In this document: positions 1 through 7,827 of the stretch, in pieces | How positions within the stretch are numbered: the stretch's first letter is position 1 | Layout of the letters: every line of letters begins with the position of its first letter | NCBI RefSeq assembly: GCF_002563775.1 | Contig: NZ_PDJO01000001.1 | Location: forward strand, 1,498,001 to 1,562,000 | DNA length: 64,000 nt | Direction: 5' to 3' | Source of the DNA: Thioclava sp. ES.031 | Lineage (GTDB): Bacteria > Pseudomonadota > Alphaproteobacteria > Rhodobacterales > Rhodobacteraceae | The notes under the pieces: model-generated | What the model was told of the DNA's origin: nothing | Seen by the model: the letters and a program-made list of their open reading frames with translations, nothing else | Database searches by the model: none | Program-made: the position numbers and the translations under genes

Positions 1-198
1 GCCTGGGGCTACGAGGAGTTCCTCGAAGCCCTCGCCGATCCCGATCACGAGCAACACGAGGACATGCTCCACTGGTCCGGTGGGGACTTCGACGCCGAAG
101 ATGCCGGGATCGACAGCATCCTTGAACGCTTCAACCGGCTTGCCAAGAAATGGGCCCCGCGGGCTCGCAAACCCAAAGCCCCCAAGGGCACGACCTGA
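1..198 (+). CDS. C-terminal fragment of a plasmid pRiA4b ORF-3-like protein
   Basis: The reading frame is open from the first base and stops with TGA at 196-198, giving the last 65 residues of a gene that begins outside the window. The fragment carries the YEEFLEAL segment and a WSGGDFDAEDAGID segment. These resemble the end of the PRiA4b ORF-3 family, where a GGxFDPExF-type motif precedes the C-terminus. The tail is basic and proline/lysine-rich. The family has no established biochemical function and is often found on plasmids and other accessory DNA. The assignment rests only on this short tail. Confidence 0.6.
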   Translation, partial: AWGYEEFLEALADPDHEQHEDMLHWSGGDFDAEDAGIDSILERFNRLAKKWAPRARKPKAPKGTT

Positions 199-231
199 GA
201 ATTGCTCCCATGTGCGGTCCACGCCGGATGG

Positions 232-831
232 TTACTTCGAAAGAGCATCGAAGCGCCAAACCTTCGCGACTATTAGAAATCCAATCGCGCTAGGTTGGTT
301 TGCCAGTATCAAAATGAATATTAAGCTTCGCTCAAGGAGGCCGATCAGCTCTCCACCCGCTGGGGCGCTAGCACTTTCTTGGCCAAAACCTGAGTTCGTC
401 AACAGCCTTTCGATAGCAAAGCCACCGGCTCGCACGGTAATAAATGAGCCAGCGATCAAGGCAAATACTCCTGGAATCCACTTATGGTCTGACCATAGCG
501 CTTGAGCCCAGAGGTCAGAAAACCAAGCTGCAATAAAGGCATATGAGATCAGATGCGCAGCTTGGTCGAAAACGAATGATTTCAAGGTCGGCGGAGCAAA
601 GCTCTTCGCGAAGTCGATCAGGAGATGACTCGCGAAGACGAGCGCGAGTGCGATTAGAAAGCCGGTGGAAAATTGTAAGAGCGCAACTGCGCTGAGACCG
701 AGAAGGATCGCAAGATGCGATGCGAATGCTGTTATTTCTCGCTTGGCCTTGCGGTGAGCCATCCGATCGCTTTGGAATGCGAAATCGGTCAATGTATGTG
801 TGAAAAGCAAAGCGGTGAAAGTTTCGATCAT
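232..831 (-). CDS. DUF3307 domain membrane protein
   Basis: A 199-residue hydrophobic protein with several predicted membrane spans. It opens with TALLFTHTLTDFAFQSDRMA and later has HLLIDFAKS; these are the hallmark D/H-containing segments of DUF3307. No molecular function is established for the family. Its ATG overlaps the stop of the upstream satD-like gene by four bases (ATGA), so the two are probably translationally coupled. DUF3307 next to a SatD protein is a recurring pair in bacteria. Its codons look more AT-rich than those of the neighbouring core genes, which fits an accessory gene. The family call is firm; the role is unknown. Confidence 0.85.
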   Translation of the reverse strand: MIETFTALLFTHTLTDFAFQSDRMAHRKAKREITAFASHLAILLGLSAVALLQFSTGFLIALALVFASHLLIDFAKSFAPPTLKSFVFDQAAHLISYAFIAAWFSDLWAQALWSDHKWIPGVFALIAGSFITVRAGGFAIERLLTNSGFGQESASAPAGGELIGLLERSLIFILILANQPSAIGFLIVAKVWRFDALSK

Positions 832-1432
832 CTGGTGTTCTCGATTAATCTCAGCGCTTCCACGATGGCGGGATAGGCCGCACTTGCCAAGGCTTGTGCA
901 AGCGATTGTCGGGTAATCCCGATTTCACTGGCGGCGGCGGTCTGGGTCGGCGGATCGGGGCACAGCATTGGCGCGATCGCGCGTGCCTGTGCCGGGGTCC
1001 AGTCTTCCGAGATGTGATCGAACAATCGCAATGCCGCGCCAAGCGGCCGCCCGCCGCATGGGCGATGCGCGGACCCTCGAGACTGTCGAGAAGTTGGCCC
1101 GAGGCAGTGAAGACCGCCCCCGATGCCCCGTTCAGGTTGCCATCGGCAGGCAGCGTGCCGTCGCCCTCGGCCATCGCGATCCGGGTCGAGAACGCCCCGC
1201 CCAGAGCGCGCAACTTGGCCCGGATCAGCAGCGCGAGCCGGGCCTGAAGACGCGGCTGGGTGATCGCGATTTGCCACCCATCCCCGCGATTGCGGGCGAA
1301 AGCCGTTTCGCCCAGTGCTGGCCGCAGTACTGCCGCCGCCCCCTCAATCGCATCGAGCGCCGCGCTCAGCTCCGACGCCGTTAGTCGGCTTGAGCCGACG
1401 ATATCGCCGGTGAAAACAATAAGATCCTTCAT
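828..1432 (-). pseudogene. SatD-like protein with C-terminal helix-turn-helix, interrupted by a -1 frameshift
   Basis: From an ATG at 1432 the protein starts MKDLIVFTGDIVGSSRL, typical of the SatD family (xxxGDIVxS). It stays colinear to AHAAGGRL near 1040. Beyond that this frame becomes low-quality arginine-rich sequence. The frame that contains the natural continuation (LFDHISEDWTPAQARAIAPM, then a helix-turn-helix-like AAASEIGITRQSLAQAL, to the stop at 828) is offset by one base. Restoring one base near 1040-1043 would give about 200 residues. Either the gene is broken, or there is an indel error at a GC-rich run, or the ribosome shifts frame. It overlaps the DUF3307 gene downstream. An alternative in-frame ATG lies at 1456. 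Confidence 0.65.
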
Positions 1433-1457
1433 GGAAAGGCTAGTAAGCCCTTCCATG
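1430..1457. promoter_or_regulatory. 28-bp imperfect palindrome covering the satD start
   Basis: Two 12-base arms (1430-1441 and 1446-1457) separated by AGTA are complementary at 11 of 12 positions. Each arm contains CAT on the plus strand, so both candidate start codons of the minus-strand satD-like gene (1456 and 1432) lie inside the arms. It could be an autoregulatory operator, since the product ends in a helix-turn-helix, or an mRNA hairpin hiding the start. Neither has been tested. Confidence 0.5.
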
Positions 1458-1477
1458 GTTGTTTTCTAGCACTCGCG

Positions 1478-2560
1478 TCATTCGTCGAGGAACGGATAAT
1501 CCGTGTAGCCCTCAGCACCGCCGCCGTAGAACGTGTCCGGGTTCGGCGTGTTGAACGGCGCGTCCTTCTCGAAGCGCGTCGGCAGGTCCGGGTTCGCGAT
1601 GAACAGCTTGCCGAAGGCCACCGCCGCCGCGCCCTCTTTCAGCGCCGTTTCGGCCATCGCCTTGTCGTAACCATTATTCGCGATATAGGGCGCCTTCGAC
1701 TTCGCACGCAGCGTCTCGATCCCGTCCTCGGGCCACTCGCGCGGTCCGCCGGTCTGGCCTTCGACGAAATGCACGAAGGCCATCGGCTTGGTGTTGAGGA
1801 AATCGACCACCGCGCCGAACAGCTCCGCCGTGTTGCTGTCGATGCCCACGTTATTCGCGTTCGACCAGGGCGAGAGGCGGATGCCCACACGCTCGGCACC
1901 GAGGATTTCGGTCACCGCGTCCACCACTTCGCGCAGGAAGCGGGTGCGGTTCTCGATCGAGCCGCCATATGCGTCCTCGCGTTTGTTCGAGGTGTCGCGC
2001 AGGAACTGGTCGATCAGGTAGCCATTCGCGGCGTGGATCTCGACGCCATCGAAGCCCGCCGCTTTCGCGTTGCGCGCGGCGTTGCGGTAATCCTCGACCG
2101 TGGCGGCGATCTCTTCGACCGTCAGCGCATGGGGCGTGGTGGTCGCGACGAAGCCCTCACCGTCGAAGGTTTTCGCCTCGGCCGAGATCGCGGAGGGGCC
2201 GACCGGATCGCGCCCATCCAGAAGCTGCGGCACCGAAATCCGGCCCACGTGCCAGATCTGCGCGACGATCTTGCCGCCCGCGCCATGCACGGCCTCGGTG
2301 ACCTTCTTCCAGCCCGCGACCTGCGCGTCGTTATAGATGCCGGGCGTCCAGGCATAGCCCTGACCCATCGGCGAAATCTGCGTGCCTTCGGTGATGATCA
2401 GCCCCGCGCCTGCGCGCTGGCGGTAATATTCCACCGTCATGTCGGTCGGATGCAGGTCGGGCGCACGGTTGCGGGTCAGCGGCGCCATCACGAAGCGGTT
2501 GGCGATCTCGATCGCGCCGAGCTTCGTGGGGGAGAAAAGCGTATCAGCCATGTCGGTCAT
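1478..2560 (-). CDS. nemA: Alkene reductase, old yellow enzyme family (NemA-like)
   Basis: A 360-residue FMN-dependent (beta/alpha)8-barrel oxidoreductase that reduces activated C=C bonds, nitrate esters or maleimides with NAD(P)H. It opens with FSPTKLGAIEIANRFVMAPLTR, the usual OYE start. It continues with YRQRAGAGLIITEGT, QIWHVGR and DGVEIHAANGYLIDQFLRD, where HxxNGYL holds the substrate-binding residues, and ends with AFGKLFIANPDLP and YGGGAEGYTDYP. The length matches NemA. A weak GAGAGG sits nine bases before the ATG. It stands alone, between the satD-like gene and a terminator, all on the minus strand. The natural substrate cannot be read from sequence. Confidence 0.92.
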   Translation of the reverse strand: MTDMADTLFSPTKLGAIEIANRFVMAPLTRNRAPDLHPTDMTVEYYRQRAGAGLIITEGTQISPMGQGYAWTPGIYNDAQVAGWKKVTEAVHGAGGKIVAQIWHVGRISVPQLLDGRDPVGPSAISAEAKTFDGEGFVATTTPHALTVEEIAATVEDYRNAARNAKAAGFDGVEIHAANGYLIDQFLRDTSNKREDAYGGSIENRTRFLREVVDAVTEILGAERVGIRLSPWSNANNVGIDSNTAELFGAVVDFLNTKPMAFVHFVEGQTGGPREWPEDGIETLRAKSKAPYIANNGYDKAMAETALKEGAAAVAFGKLFIANPDLPTRFEKDAPFNTPNPDTFYGGGAEGYTDYPFLDE

Positions 2561-2670
2561 CTAGTCGGGCCTCTCATCGGGTTTGACGTTCGGCGCCATG
2601 AGATGGGTCGCGCGGCGCTAGGGACAAGGCGAGTTGTGCGCGACGTCGCTGTGCGCAAATGCGAGGAAGC

Positions 2671-2693
2671 AAAAAGGGAGCCGCGTGGCTCCC
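2671..2693 (-). terminator. Rho-independent terminator downstream of the DUF59 gene
   Basis: GGGAGCC (2676-2682) and GGCTCCC (2687-2693) form a 7-bp stem with a 4-base loop. On the minus strand the stem is followed by five Ts (2671-2675). It lies between the DUF59 gene and nemA and would end the DUF59 transcript. Confidence 0.7.
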
Positions 2694-2703
2694 TTCCTCT
2701 TGG

Positions 2704-2756
2704 TCCGAAATATCCCGGGGGGCACCCGGAGGGTGCGGGGGCAGAGCCCCCTCCAA
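2704..2756 (+). repeat. REP-like intergenic repeat, family R2, copy 1
   Basis: The copy begins CCGAAATATCCCGGGG and, after a short variable hairpin (GCACCCGGAGGGTGC), ends with GGGGGCAGAGCCCCC, itself a hairpin. Two related copies lie head to head at 34165-34302. It directly abuts the stop codon of the DUF59 gene. Confidence 0.65.
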
Positions 2757-2759
2757 GCC

Positions 2760-3125
2760 TCACATGAAGCCCAGTTCCAGCCGCGCCTCGTCGGACATCA
2801 TGTCCATGCCCCATTGCGGATCGAAGGTCATCTCGACATCGACATCGCGCAGACCGCCGACGCAGGCCACGGCATCGTGAACCCAGCCCGGCATCTCGCC
2901 CGCCACGGGGCAGCCCGGCGCGGTGAGCGTCATGATCACCTTCGCGTCATTCTCGGGGCTGATCTCGATCGTGTAGACGAGGCCGAGATCGTAGATGTTC
3001 ACCGGAATTTCCGGGTCATAAACGGTGCGGCACGCTTCCACGACACTTTCGTAGAGCGGGTGATCGGTCGTCGAGGGCTTGATCAGCGGGGTGCCTTCAA
3101 GCGGCTCTTCGGGCGTGGCGGTCAT
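2760..3125 (-). CDS. sufT: DUF59 (MIP18-like) SUF-system Fe-S assembly protein
   Basis: Small acidic protein with a full DUF59/MIP18 domain: ACRTVYDPEIPVNIYDLGLVY, then MTLTAPGCPVAGEMP with the conserved cysteine, then VDVEMTFDPQWGMDMMSDEA. The family helps assemble or carry Fe-S clusters. In alphaproteobacteria such a protein usually accompanies the SUF genes, but none are visible here. I chose the ATG at 3125 because GAGG stands five bases upstream; an in-frame ATG at 3140 has no ribosome site. PaaD of phenylacetate catabolism shares the fold, but no paa genes are nearby. A terminator and an R2 repeat follow the stop. Confidence 0.85.
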   Translation of the reverse strand: MTATPEEPLEGTPLIKPSTTDHPLYESVVEACRTVYDPEIPVNIYDLGLVYTIEISPENDAKVIMTLTAPGCPVAGEMPGWVHDAVACVGGLRDVDVEMTFDPQWGMDMMSDEARLELGFM

Positions 3126-3275
3126 GGAAGCCTCTTTCATCGGCGGGGGCGCGCATGGGCGCCTATCGAATTACTCGACTGTTTATCTAGGTGATAGGAC
3201 CCGAGCCGTAAAGGGAGGCGTGGGCCACCGGCTGATATGTGATGAGGTGGCGTCCATGGCGACACGTTGGTTGAG

Positions 3276-3428
3276 AAGGGGCGCGCCCGAGCCTCGGGTG
3301 GGCGCGTGGCGTCGCTTGTGGCCGGGCGCTTTATCTCGCAAGCTCGGCGGACGCTTGAGCTTGCGCTGACATCGCCAATGCGCCCTCCCGTGGGGAGGGT
3401 CGGGCGCGGCCCGGGGCTGGTCGCCCCG
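3276..3428 (+). repeat. 153-bp dispersed intergenic repeat, family R1, copy A
   Basis: The copy runs from AAGGGGCGCGCCCGAGCCTC to GGGGCTGGTCGCCCCG. Copy B (45337-45489) has the same length and ends, with about 135 of 153 positions identical by hand count. Copy C (63179-63331) is inverted. The ends are conserved and the centre (about 3340-3358) varies. It fills much of the gap between the DUF59 gene and prfA; apart from it I see no gene in 3126-3505. Confidence 0.85.
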
Positions 3429-3505
3429 GCCCGAAAGGAGGAAGCGGCGCGCTCCTCCAACGCTCCTGCCTTGACGCCCCGCACGCTTCGCGCCAAACCG
3501 ATCCC

Positions 3506-4561
3506 ATGTTGCCCGAAGAGAAACTCGACCAGATCCTCGCGCGCTTCGAGTACCTCGAGGCGCTGCTCAACGCTGGCGCGGAGCCCGCCAAGATCGCCGA
3601 AATCAGCCGCGAATATTCCGAACTCAAACCGGTCGTGACCCAGATCGAGGCCTGGCGTCAGGCGCGCGCCGATCTGGCAGAGGCGGAAGGTTGGCTCACC
3701 GACCCGGAAATGCGCGATCTGGCCGAGGAGGAATTGCCGCGCCTCAAAGACCGTATCCCCGAGATGGAGCAGGCCTTGCGCGTGGCGCTTCTGCCCAAGG
3801 ACGCCGCCGACGCGCGGCCTGCCATTCTGGAAATCCGCCCCGGCACGGGCGGCGAGGAAGCGGCGCTTTTCGCGGGTAACCTGCTGCGGATGTATCAGAA
3901 ATACGCCGAGAAACACGGCTGGCGGTTCGAGATGATGGAGCTGACCGAGACCGAGCTGGGCGGCGTCAAGGAAGCCGTGGCCCGGATCGAGGGCGAGGGC
4001 GTCTTTGCGCGGCTGAAATACGAGTCCGGCGTCCACCGCGTGCAGCGCGTGCCGGAAACCGAGGCCGGCGGGCGCATCCACACCTCGGCCGCGACCGTGG
4101 CGGTGCTGCCCGAGGTCGAGGCGGTCGATATCGACATTCCTGCCAATGACATCCGGATCGACACGATGCGGGCCTCCGGGGCGGGCGGCCAGCATGTCAA
4201 CACCACGGACTCGGCGGTGCGCATCACCCATATCCCGACCGGGATCGTCGTCACCTCGTCGGAGAAATCCCAGCACCAGAACCGCGCCAATGCTATGGCG
4301 GTGTTGCGCGCGCGGCTGTTCGAGGCCGAGCGCGACCGCGCGGCTTCCGAGCGCGCCGAGACGCGGAAGTCTCAGGTGGGCTCCGGCGACCGCTCGGAAC
4401 GCATCCGCACCTATAATTTCCCACAAGGGCGGCTGACCGATCACCGCATCAATCTTACGCTCTATTCCCTTGATAAGGTTATGGAAGGCGAGATCGACGA
4501 GGTGGTCGACGCGCTGATCGCCGACGATCAGGCGGCCAAGCTCGCGGAGATGGAGGCGTGA
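3506..4561 (+). CDS. prfA: Peptide chain release factor 1
   Basis: Class I release factor of 351 residues that reads UAA and UAG in the ribosomal A site and triggers peptidyl-tRNA hydrolysis. The codon-reading PxT tripeptide is PET at residues 183-185, as in RF1 rather than the SPF of RF2. The catalytic GGQ motif is at residues 227-229 within [10 protein letters not shown]. The tail [19 protein letters not shown] is also characteristic. Length and start ([11 protein letters not shown]) match the family. The next gene, prmC, overlaps its stop by four bases and encodes the enzyme that methylates the GGQ glutamine, the usual bacterial pairing. The upstream gap holds repeat R1 copy A. Confidence 0.98.
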   Translation: MLPEEKLDQILARFEYLEALLNAGAEPAKIAEISREYSELKPVVTQIEAWRQARADLAEAEGWLTDPEMRDLAEEELPRLKDRIPEMEQALRVALLPKDAADARPAILEIRPGTGGEEAALFAGNLLRMYQKYAEKHGWRFEMMELTETELGGVKEAVARIEGEGVFARLKYESGVHRVQRVPETEAGGRIHTSAATVAVLPEVEAVDIDIPANDIRIDTMRASGAGGQHVNTTDSAVRITHIPTGIVVTSSEKSQHQNRANAMAVLRARLFEAERDRAASERAETRKSQVGSGDRSERIRTYNFPQGRLTDHRINLTLYSLDKVMEGEIDEVVDALIADDQAAKLAEMEA

Positions 4562-5415
4562 GGGCGCAGGACGCGCTGGTCGCCGCCACCCGTCGTCTGC
4601 GCGAGGCCGGGATCGAGGGCGCGCAGACCGACGCGCGCAGGCTGCTGGCCCATGCGTTGCAAATCGCGCCCGACCGGCTGACGCTGGCGCTGCAAGATCC
4701 GCTGCCCGATGACGCGGCCGCCCGGTTCGAGGCCGCGCTCACCGCCCGCGCGGCGCGCCAGCCTGTCGCTCAGATCACCGGCAAGCGCCTGTTCTGGGGA
4801 CATGAATTCCGCGTCACCCGCGACACGCTCGACCCGCGCCCGGAGACGGAACTGCTGGTCGAGGTGGCGCTGGAGCGGCCTTTCGTCCACGCGCTCGACC
4901 TTGGCACGGGCACCGGCTGCATCCTGATTTCCCTGCTGAAATCCATGCCCTTCGCGGCGGGCACGGGGACCGATCTGTCGGACGCCGCACTGGAGGTCGC
5001 GAAATCCAACGCCGAGGCGCTCGGTGTGGCCAAACGCGCCAAGTTCCTGATTTCAGACTGGTTTGCCAATGTGCCGGGGCGCTACGACCTCATCGTCTCG
5101 AACCCGCCCTATATCGCCCAGGACGAGATGGCGGGGCTCTCGCAGGATGTGCGCGACTGGGAGCCGCTCTCGGCGCTGACCCCCGGCGGCGATGGGCTCG
5201 AGGCCTATCGCGCGATTGCGCTCGGGGCAGGGGCGCGGTTGCTGGCAGGCGGTCGTCTCGCGGTGGAGATCGGCCCGACACAGGCGCAGGCGGTGAGTGA
5301 TCTCTTCGCCGCCCAGGGGTTCGAGCGGATCGAGACCCGCCAAGATCTCGATGGGCGCGACCGCGTCGTTTTGGCGCATAAATCCGGCGATCCGGCGGAT
5401 TGCGGCGCGTCTTGA
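4558..5415 (+). CDS. prmC: Release factor glutamine N5-methyltransferase
   Basis: SAM-dependent methyltransferase of 285 residues (HemK/PrmC) that methylates the GGQ glutamine of release factors. It has the N-terminal helical domain (residues 1-75), the RxPxTE-like segment [17 protein letters not shown] motif I DLGTGTG at 114-120 and the substrate-binding NPPY at 182-185. The GTG start overlaps the prfA stop (GTGA), implying translational coupling. No terminator is obvious after the stop. Confidence 0.97.
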   Translation: MRAQDALVAATRRLREAGIEGAQTDARRLLAHALQIAPDRLTLALQDPLPDDAAARFEAALTARAARQPVAQITGKRLFWGHEFRVTRDTLDPRPETELLVEVALERPFVHALDLGTGTGCILISLLKSMPFAAGTGTDLSDAALEVAKSNAEALGVAKRAKFLISDWFANVPGRYDLIVSNPPYIAQDEMAGLSQDVRDWEPLSALTPGGDGLEAYRAIALGAGARLLAGGRLAVEIGPTQAQAVSDLFAAQGFERIETRQDLDGRDRVVLAHKSGDPADCGAS

Positions 5416-5685
5416 GCGCAAAATCGCGCAAAATCTTGGAGAAAACACCGCGAATCGGCGGAAATCGCGGATTTGACCGATTTTCTGACTTGAAAGGTGG
5501 CCCCCCGCATGTTTAGTCAAGCCTGTGCAGGGCGGATAGTGATCCCCCGCACGGCTCAGCTTCACAGCGCGGGTGTTTGGAACGAAACCGGGCAGTTATG
5601 CCCAGCGTGACAGTTCAGCCCGCAGGCCACGCATTAGCGGCCATTTCCGAAAAGCCCGTGACAACGGGCCAAGAAAACGAAAGCC
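5416..5685 (+). other. Structured leader upstream of the DUF4167 gene
   Basis: A 270-base gap without a gene. It holds several small perfect hairpins, including GGGCA/TGCCC at 5590-5603 and GCCCGT/ACGGGC at 5654-5669, the second only 16 bases before the start codon. A TTGACC at 5473-5478 lacks a convincing -10 partner. No known riboswitch is recognised. It may be a structured 5' untranslated region. Confidence 0.35.
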
Positions 5686-6453
5686 ATGAGATCTTCGAAA
5701 TCCCGTTCGCGTAATAAGTCGAACCGTCAACGGTCGATGGGCAATATCGTCAACCGCGTCTTCGACAGCTCCGGCCCCGAAGGCAAGGTGCGCGGTACGC
5801 CGCAGCAGATCATTGATAAATATCTTCAGCTTGCGCGCGATGCGCAGCTCGGCAACGACCGCGTGGCCGAGCAGAACTTCCTGCAGCACGCAGAGCATTA
5901 CACGCGAATGCTCGGCGAGGCGCAGAAAGAACAGGCCCGCGAGCAAGAGGCCCGCAACCAGCAGCGCCAGCAGAACAACCAGAACAACGGCAACCAGAAC
6001 AATGGTGGCCAGAATAACGGTGGTCAGAACCAAGGCGGTAACGGTCAGCAGGGCGGTCAAAACAGCGGCCAGAACAATGGCCAGCAGGGCGACAGCCAGA
6101 ACGAGGCCGCCTCGAAGGGGGAAGCTCAGGACAACAATACGTCCGAGCGTCGCGAAGAGCGCAGCGAGGCGAAATCCTCCGGTCGCAACAAGCGCGGCGA
6201 GAGCCCCGAGATGATGCCGCCGATGCCGCAGCTGGAGCTCGAAGAGGATTCCACCCTCGTCGAGACGCCGGAAAGCCGCAGCAACAGCGACGAGGCGCCG
6301 AAACCCGCGGCACAGCCTGAGAAGGCCGAGAAAGCGGAAAAAGCCGAAAAGCCCAAGCGTCCGCGCGCCCCGCGCAAGCCGCGCGCCCCGAAAGCCGACA
6401 AGGCCGAAAAGGCAGAGGCGAGCGCCGAGATGCCCAAAGCCTCGGGCGAGTAA
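5686..6453 (+). CDS. DUF4167 protein with Q/N-rich and lysine-rich tail
   Basis: The first 80 residues form the DUF4167 domain (SRNKSNRQRSMGNIVNRVFD, then SSGPEGKVRGTPQQIIDKY, then HAEHYTRML), conserved across alphaproteobacteria. The basic start suggests nucleic acid or ribosome binding, but the function is not established. Roughly residues 88-145 are glutamine/asparagine/glycine repeats. After an acidic stretch the tail is made of EKAEKAEK and KPRAPRKPRAPK repeats, so about two thirds looks disordered. The ribosome site is poor; a hairpin lies just before the start. A strong bidirectional terminator follows. Confidence 0.85.
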   Translation: MRSSKSRSRNKSNRQRSMGNIVNRVFDSSGPEGKVRGTPQQIIDKYLQLARDAQLGNDRVAEQNFLQHAEHYTRMLGEAQKEQAREQEARNQQRQQNNQNNGNQNNGGQNNGGQNQGGNGQQGGQNSGQNNGQQGDSQNEAASKGEAQDNNTSERREERSEAKSSGRNKRGESPEMMPPMPQLELEEDSTLVETPESRSNSDEAPKPAAQPEKAEKAEKAEKPKRPRAPRKPRAPKADKAEKAEASAEMPKASGE

Positions 6454-6471
6454 CGCCTCGGACAAAAGATA

Positions 6472-6504
6472 GCAAAAGGCCCGCCGGATCGGCGGGCCTT
6501 TTTG
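6472..6504. terminator. Bidirectional Rho-independent terminator
   Basis: AAAAGGCCCGCCG and CGGCGGGCCTTTTT flank a 3-base loop, a near-perfect stem with a T-run on both strands. It lies between the convergent DUF4167 gene (plus) and the GNAT gene that ends the lpt-rsmA operon (minus), and can serve both. Confidence 0.9.
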
Positions 6505-6526
6505 CATGATGGGGCAGGGGCGGCGC

Positions 6527-6976
6527 TCAGGCGGTCAGGTCTTTGTCCAGAAACACCCGGTCATAGCCGCCATCCATCCGCCGGTCGCGCTCGATAAAGC
6601 CCAGACGCGCATAGACCGCGCGGCTCTCCTCCATCGCGGCATTGGCAAAAAGCCACAGCTTTTCCGCGCCGATCTCGCGGGCACGCGCCTCGGCGAACGC
6701 CATCAACTGCCGCCCGATCCCTTGGCCCTGTGCGGCCGGGTCGACGGCGACGGGCTCGACCTGCAACCGGGGCGGCGTGCCGTCATCCGCAAAGAGCCCG
6801 ATATAGCCCGCGACTCCGTTTTCCCCCTCGCAGACCCAGAGATGCGGCAGTTCGGCGGCATGATCGGCGAGCATCGGCGCGGGCGGGCGTCCGATCCGGG
6901 GAATGTAGCGGGAGAAGGCCGCCTCGGCGATCTCGGCAATGCGCGGCAGGTCGTCCTCGCGCGCCGGGCGGATCAT
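6527..6976 (-). CDS. GNAT family N-acetyltransferase
   Basis: A 149-residue acetyltransferase of the GNAT fold. It starts [21 protein letters not shown]. The acetyl-CoA-binding motif A is [20 protein letters not shown] (near residues 73-92, with the Q/RxxGxG/A loop QGQGIG), and the end [14 protein letters not shown] is also typical. The ATG at 6976 overlaps the rsmA stop (ATGA), so it is the last gene of the lptF-to-rsmA operon. The substrate is not predictable; proximity to rsmA does not prove a ribosomal protein target. It ends at the bidirectional terminator. Confidence 0.88.
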   Translation of the reverse strand: MIRPAREDDLPRIAEIAEAAFSRYIPRIGRPPAPMLADHAAELPHLWVCEGENGVAGYIGLFADDGTPPRLQVEPVAVDPAAQGQGIGRQLMAFAEARAREIGAEKLWLFANAAMEESRAVYARLGFIERDRRMDGGYDRVFLDKDLTA

Positions 6977-7818
6977 TCCTGACCCGCGACGATGCGTGCA
7001 AGCCGGCAGAACTGCTCCAGCGTCACGCGTTCCGCGCGCTCGGTGGGCGCGATCCCGGCCTGTTCCAGCTTCGCCTCGATATCGGGGGCCACGCCTTTCA
7101 GCGAGGCACGCAGCATCTTGCGGCGCTGGTTGAAGCCCGCGGCCACGACGCGGCTGAGCGTCGCCGCATCGGCCGGATAGCGCGGCTCGGGCAGGGCCTT
7201 CAGATGCACCACTGCGGAATGGACCTTCGGCGCGGGCGTGAAGGCCTCGGGCGGCAGGCTCATCACGATCTTCGCCTCGGCACGCCACTGCGCGAGGAGC
7301 GCGAGCCGACCGTAATGTTTGCTTCCCGGTTTGGCCACGATCCGTTCGGCCACCTCGCGCTGGAACATCAGCGTCAGGCTCTCCCAGAAGGGCGGCCACT
7401 CTTTCGGCGTCAGCCAACGCACCAGAAGCTCGGTGCCCACGTTATAGGGCAGGTTCGCGGCGATCTTGATAGGCGGCGTCAGATGCGCGAGCGGGTCGAT
7501 CTGCAGCGCATCGCCATTGATCACTTCGAGCCGTCCCGGATAGGCATCGGCGATTTCGGCCAAAGCAGGCAGGCAGCGCGTGTCCTTCTCGATCGCGAGG
7601 ACCTTGCGCGCGCCTTCGGCCAGAAGCCCGCGGGTCAGACCGCCGGGGCCGGGGCCGACCTCCAGCACATCCGCGCCCGTCAGATCGCCCGCAGAGCGCG
7701 CGATCTTCGCGGTCAGGTTCAGGTCCAGCAGGAAGTTCTGCCCGAGGCTCTTCTTTGCCACCAGATCATGCGTCTGCAGAACCTCGCGCAGCGGCGGCAG
7801 CCCGTCGATCGTGGCCAT
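6973..7818 (-). CDS. rsmA: 16S rRNA dimethyladenosine transferase
   Basis: RsmA (KsgA) dimethylates the two adjacent adenosines near the 3' end of 16S rRNA late in small-subunit assembly. Visible motifs are [16 protein letters not shown] near the start, [16 protein letters not shown] for SAM binding, AIEKD, and the catalytic NLPY within [12 protein letters not shown] chose the ATG at 7818, which has GAGG seven bases upstream; an in-frame GTG lies directly before it at 7821. It follows pdxA after nine bases and overlaps the GNAT gene. The order surA-pdxA-rsmA matches E. coli. Confidence 0.97.
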   Translation of the reverse strand: MATIDGLPPLREVLQTHDLVAKKSLGQNFLLDLNLTAKIARSAGDLTGADVLEVGPGPGGLTRGLLAEGARKVLAIEKDTRCLPALAEIADAYPGRLEVINGDALQIDPLAHLTPPIKIAANLPYNVGTELLVRWLTPKEWPPFWESLTLMFQREVAERIVAKPGSKHYGRLALLAQWRAEAKIVMSLPPEAFTPAPKVHSAVVHLKALPEPRYPADAATLSRVVAAGFNQRRKMLRASLKGVAPDIEAKLEQAGIAPTERAERVTLEQFCRLARIVAGQE

Positions 7819-7827
7819 CACACAGCC

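Noticed and set aside
828..1456. Programmed ribosomal frameshift in satD
   Set aside because: No slippery heptamer or clear stimulatory structure is apparent at the shift point. A mutation or base-call error is simpler.
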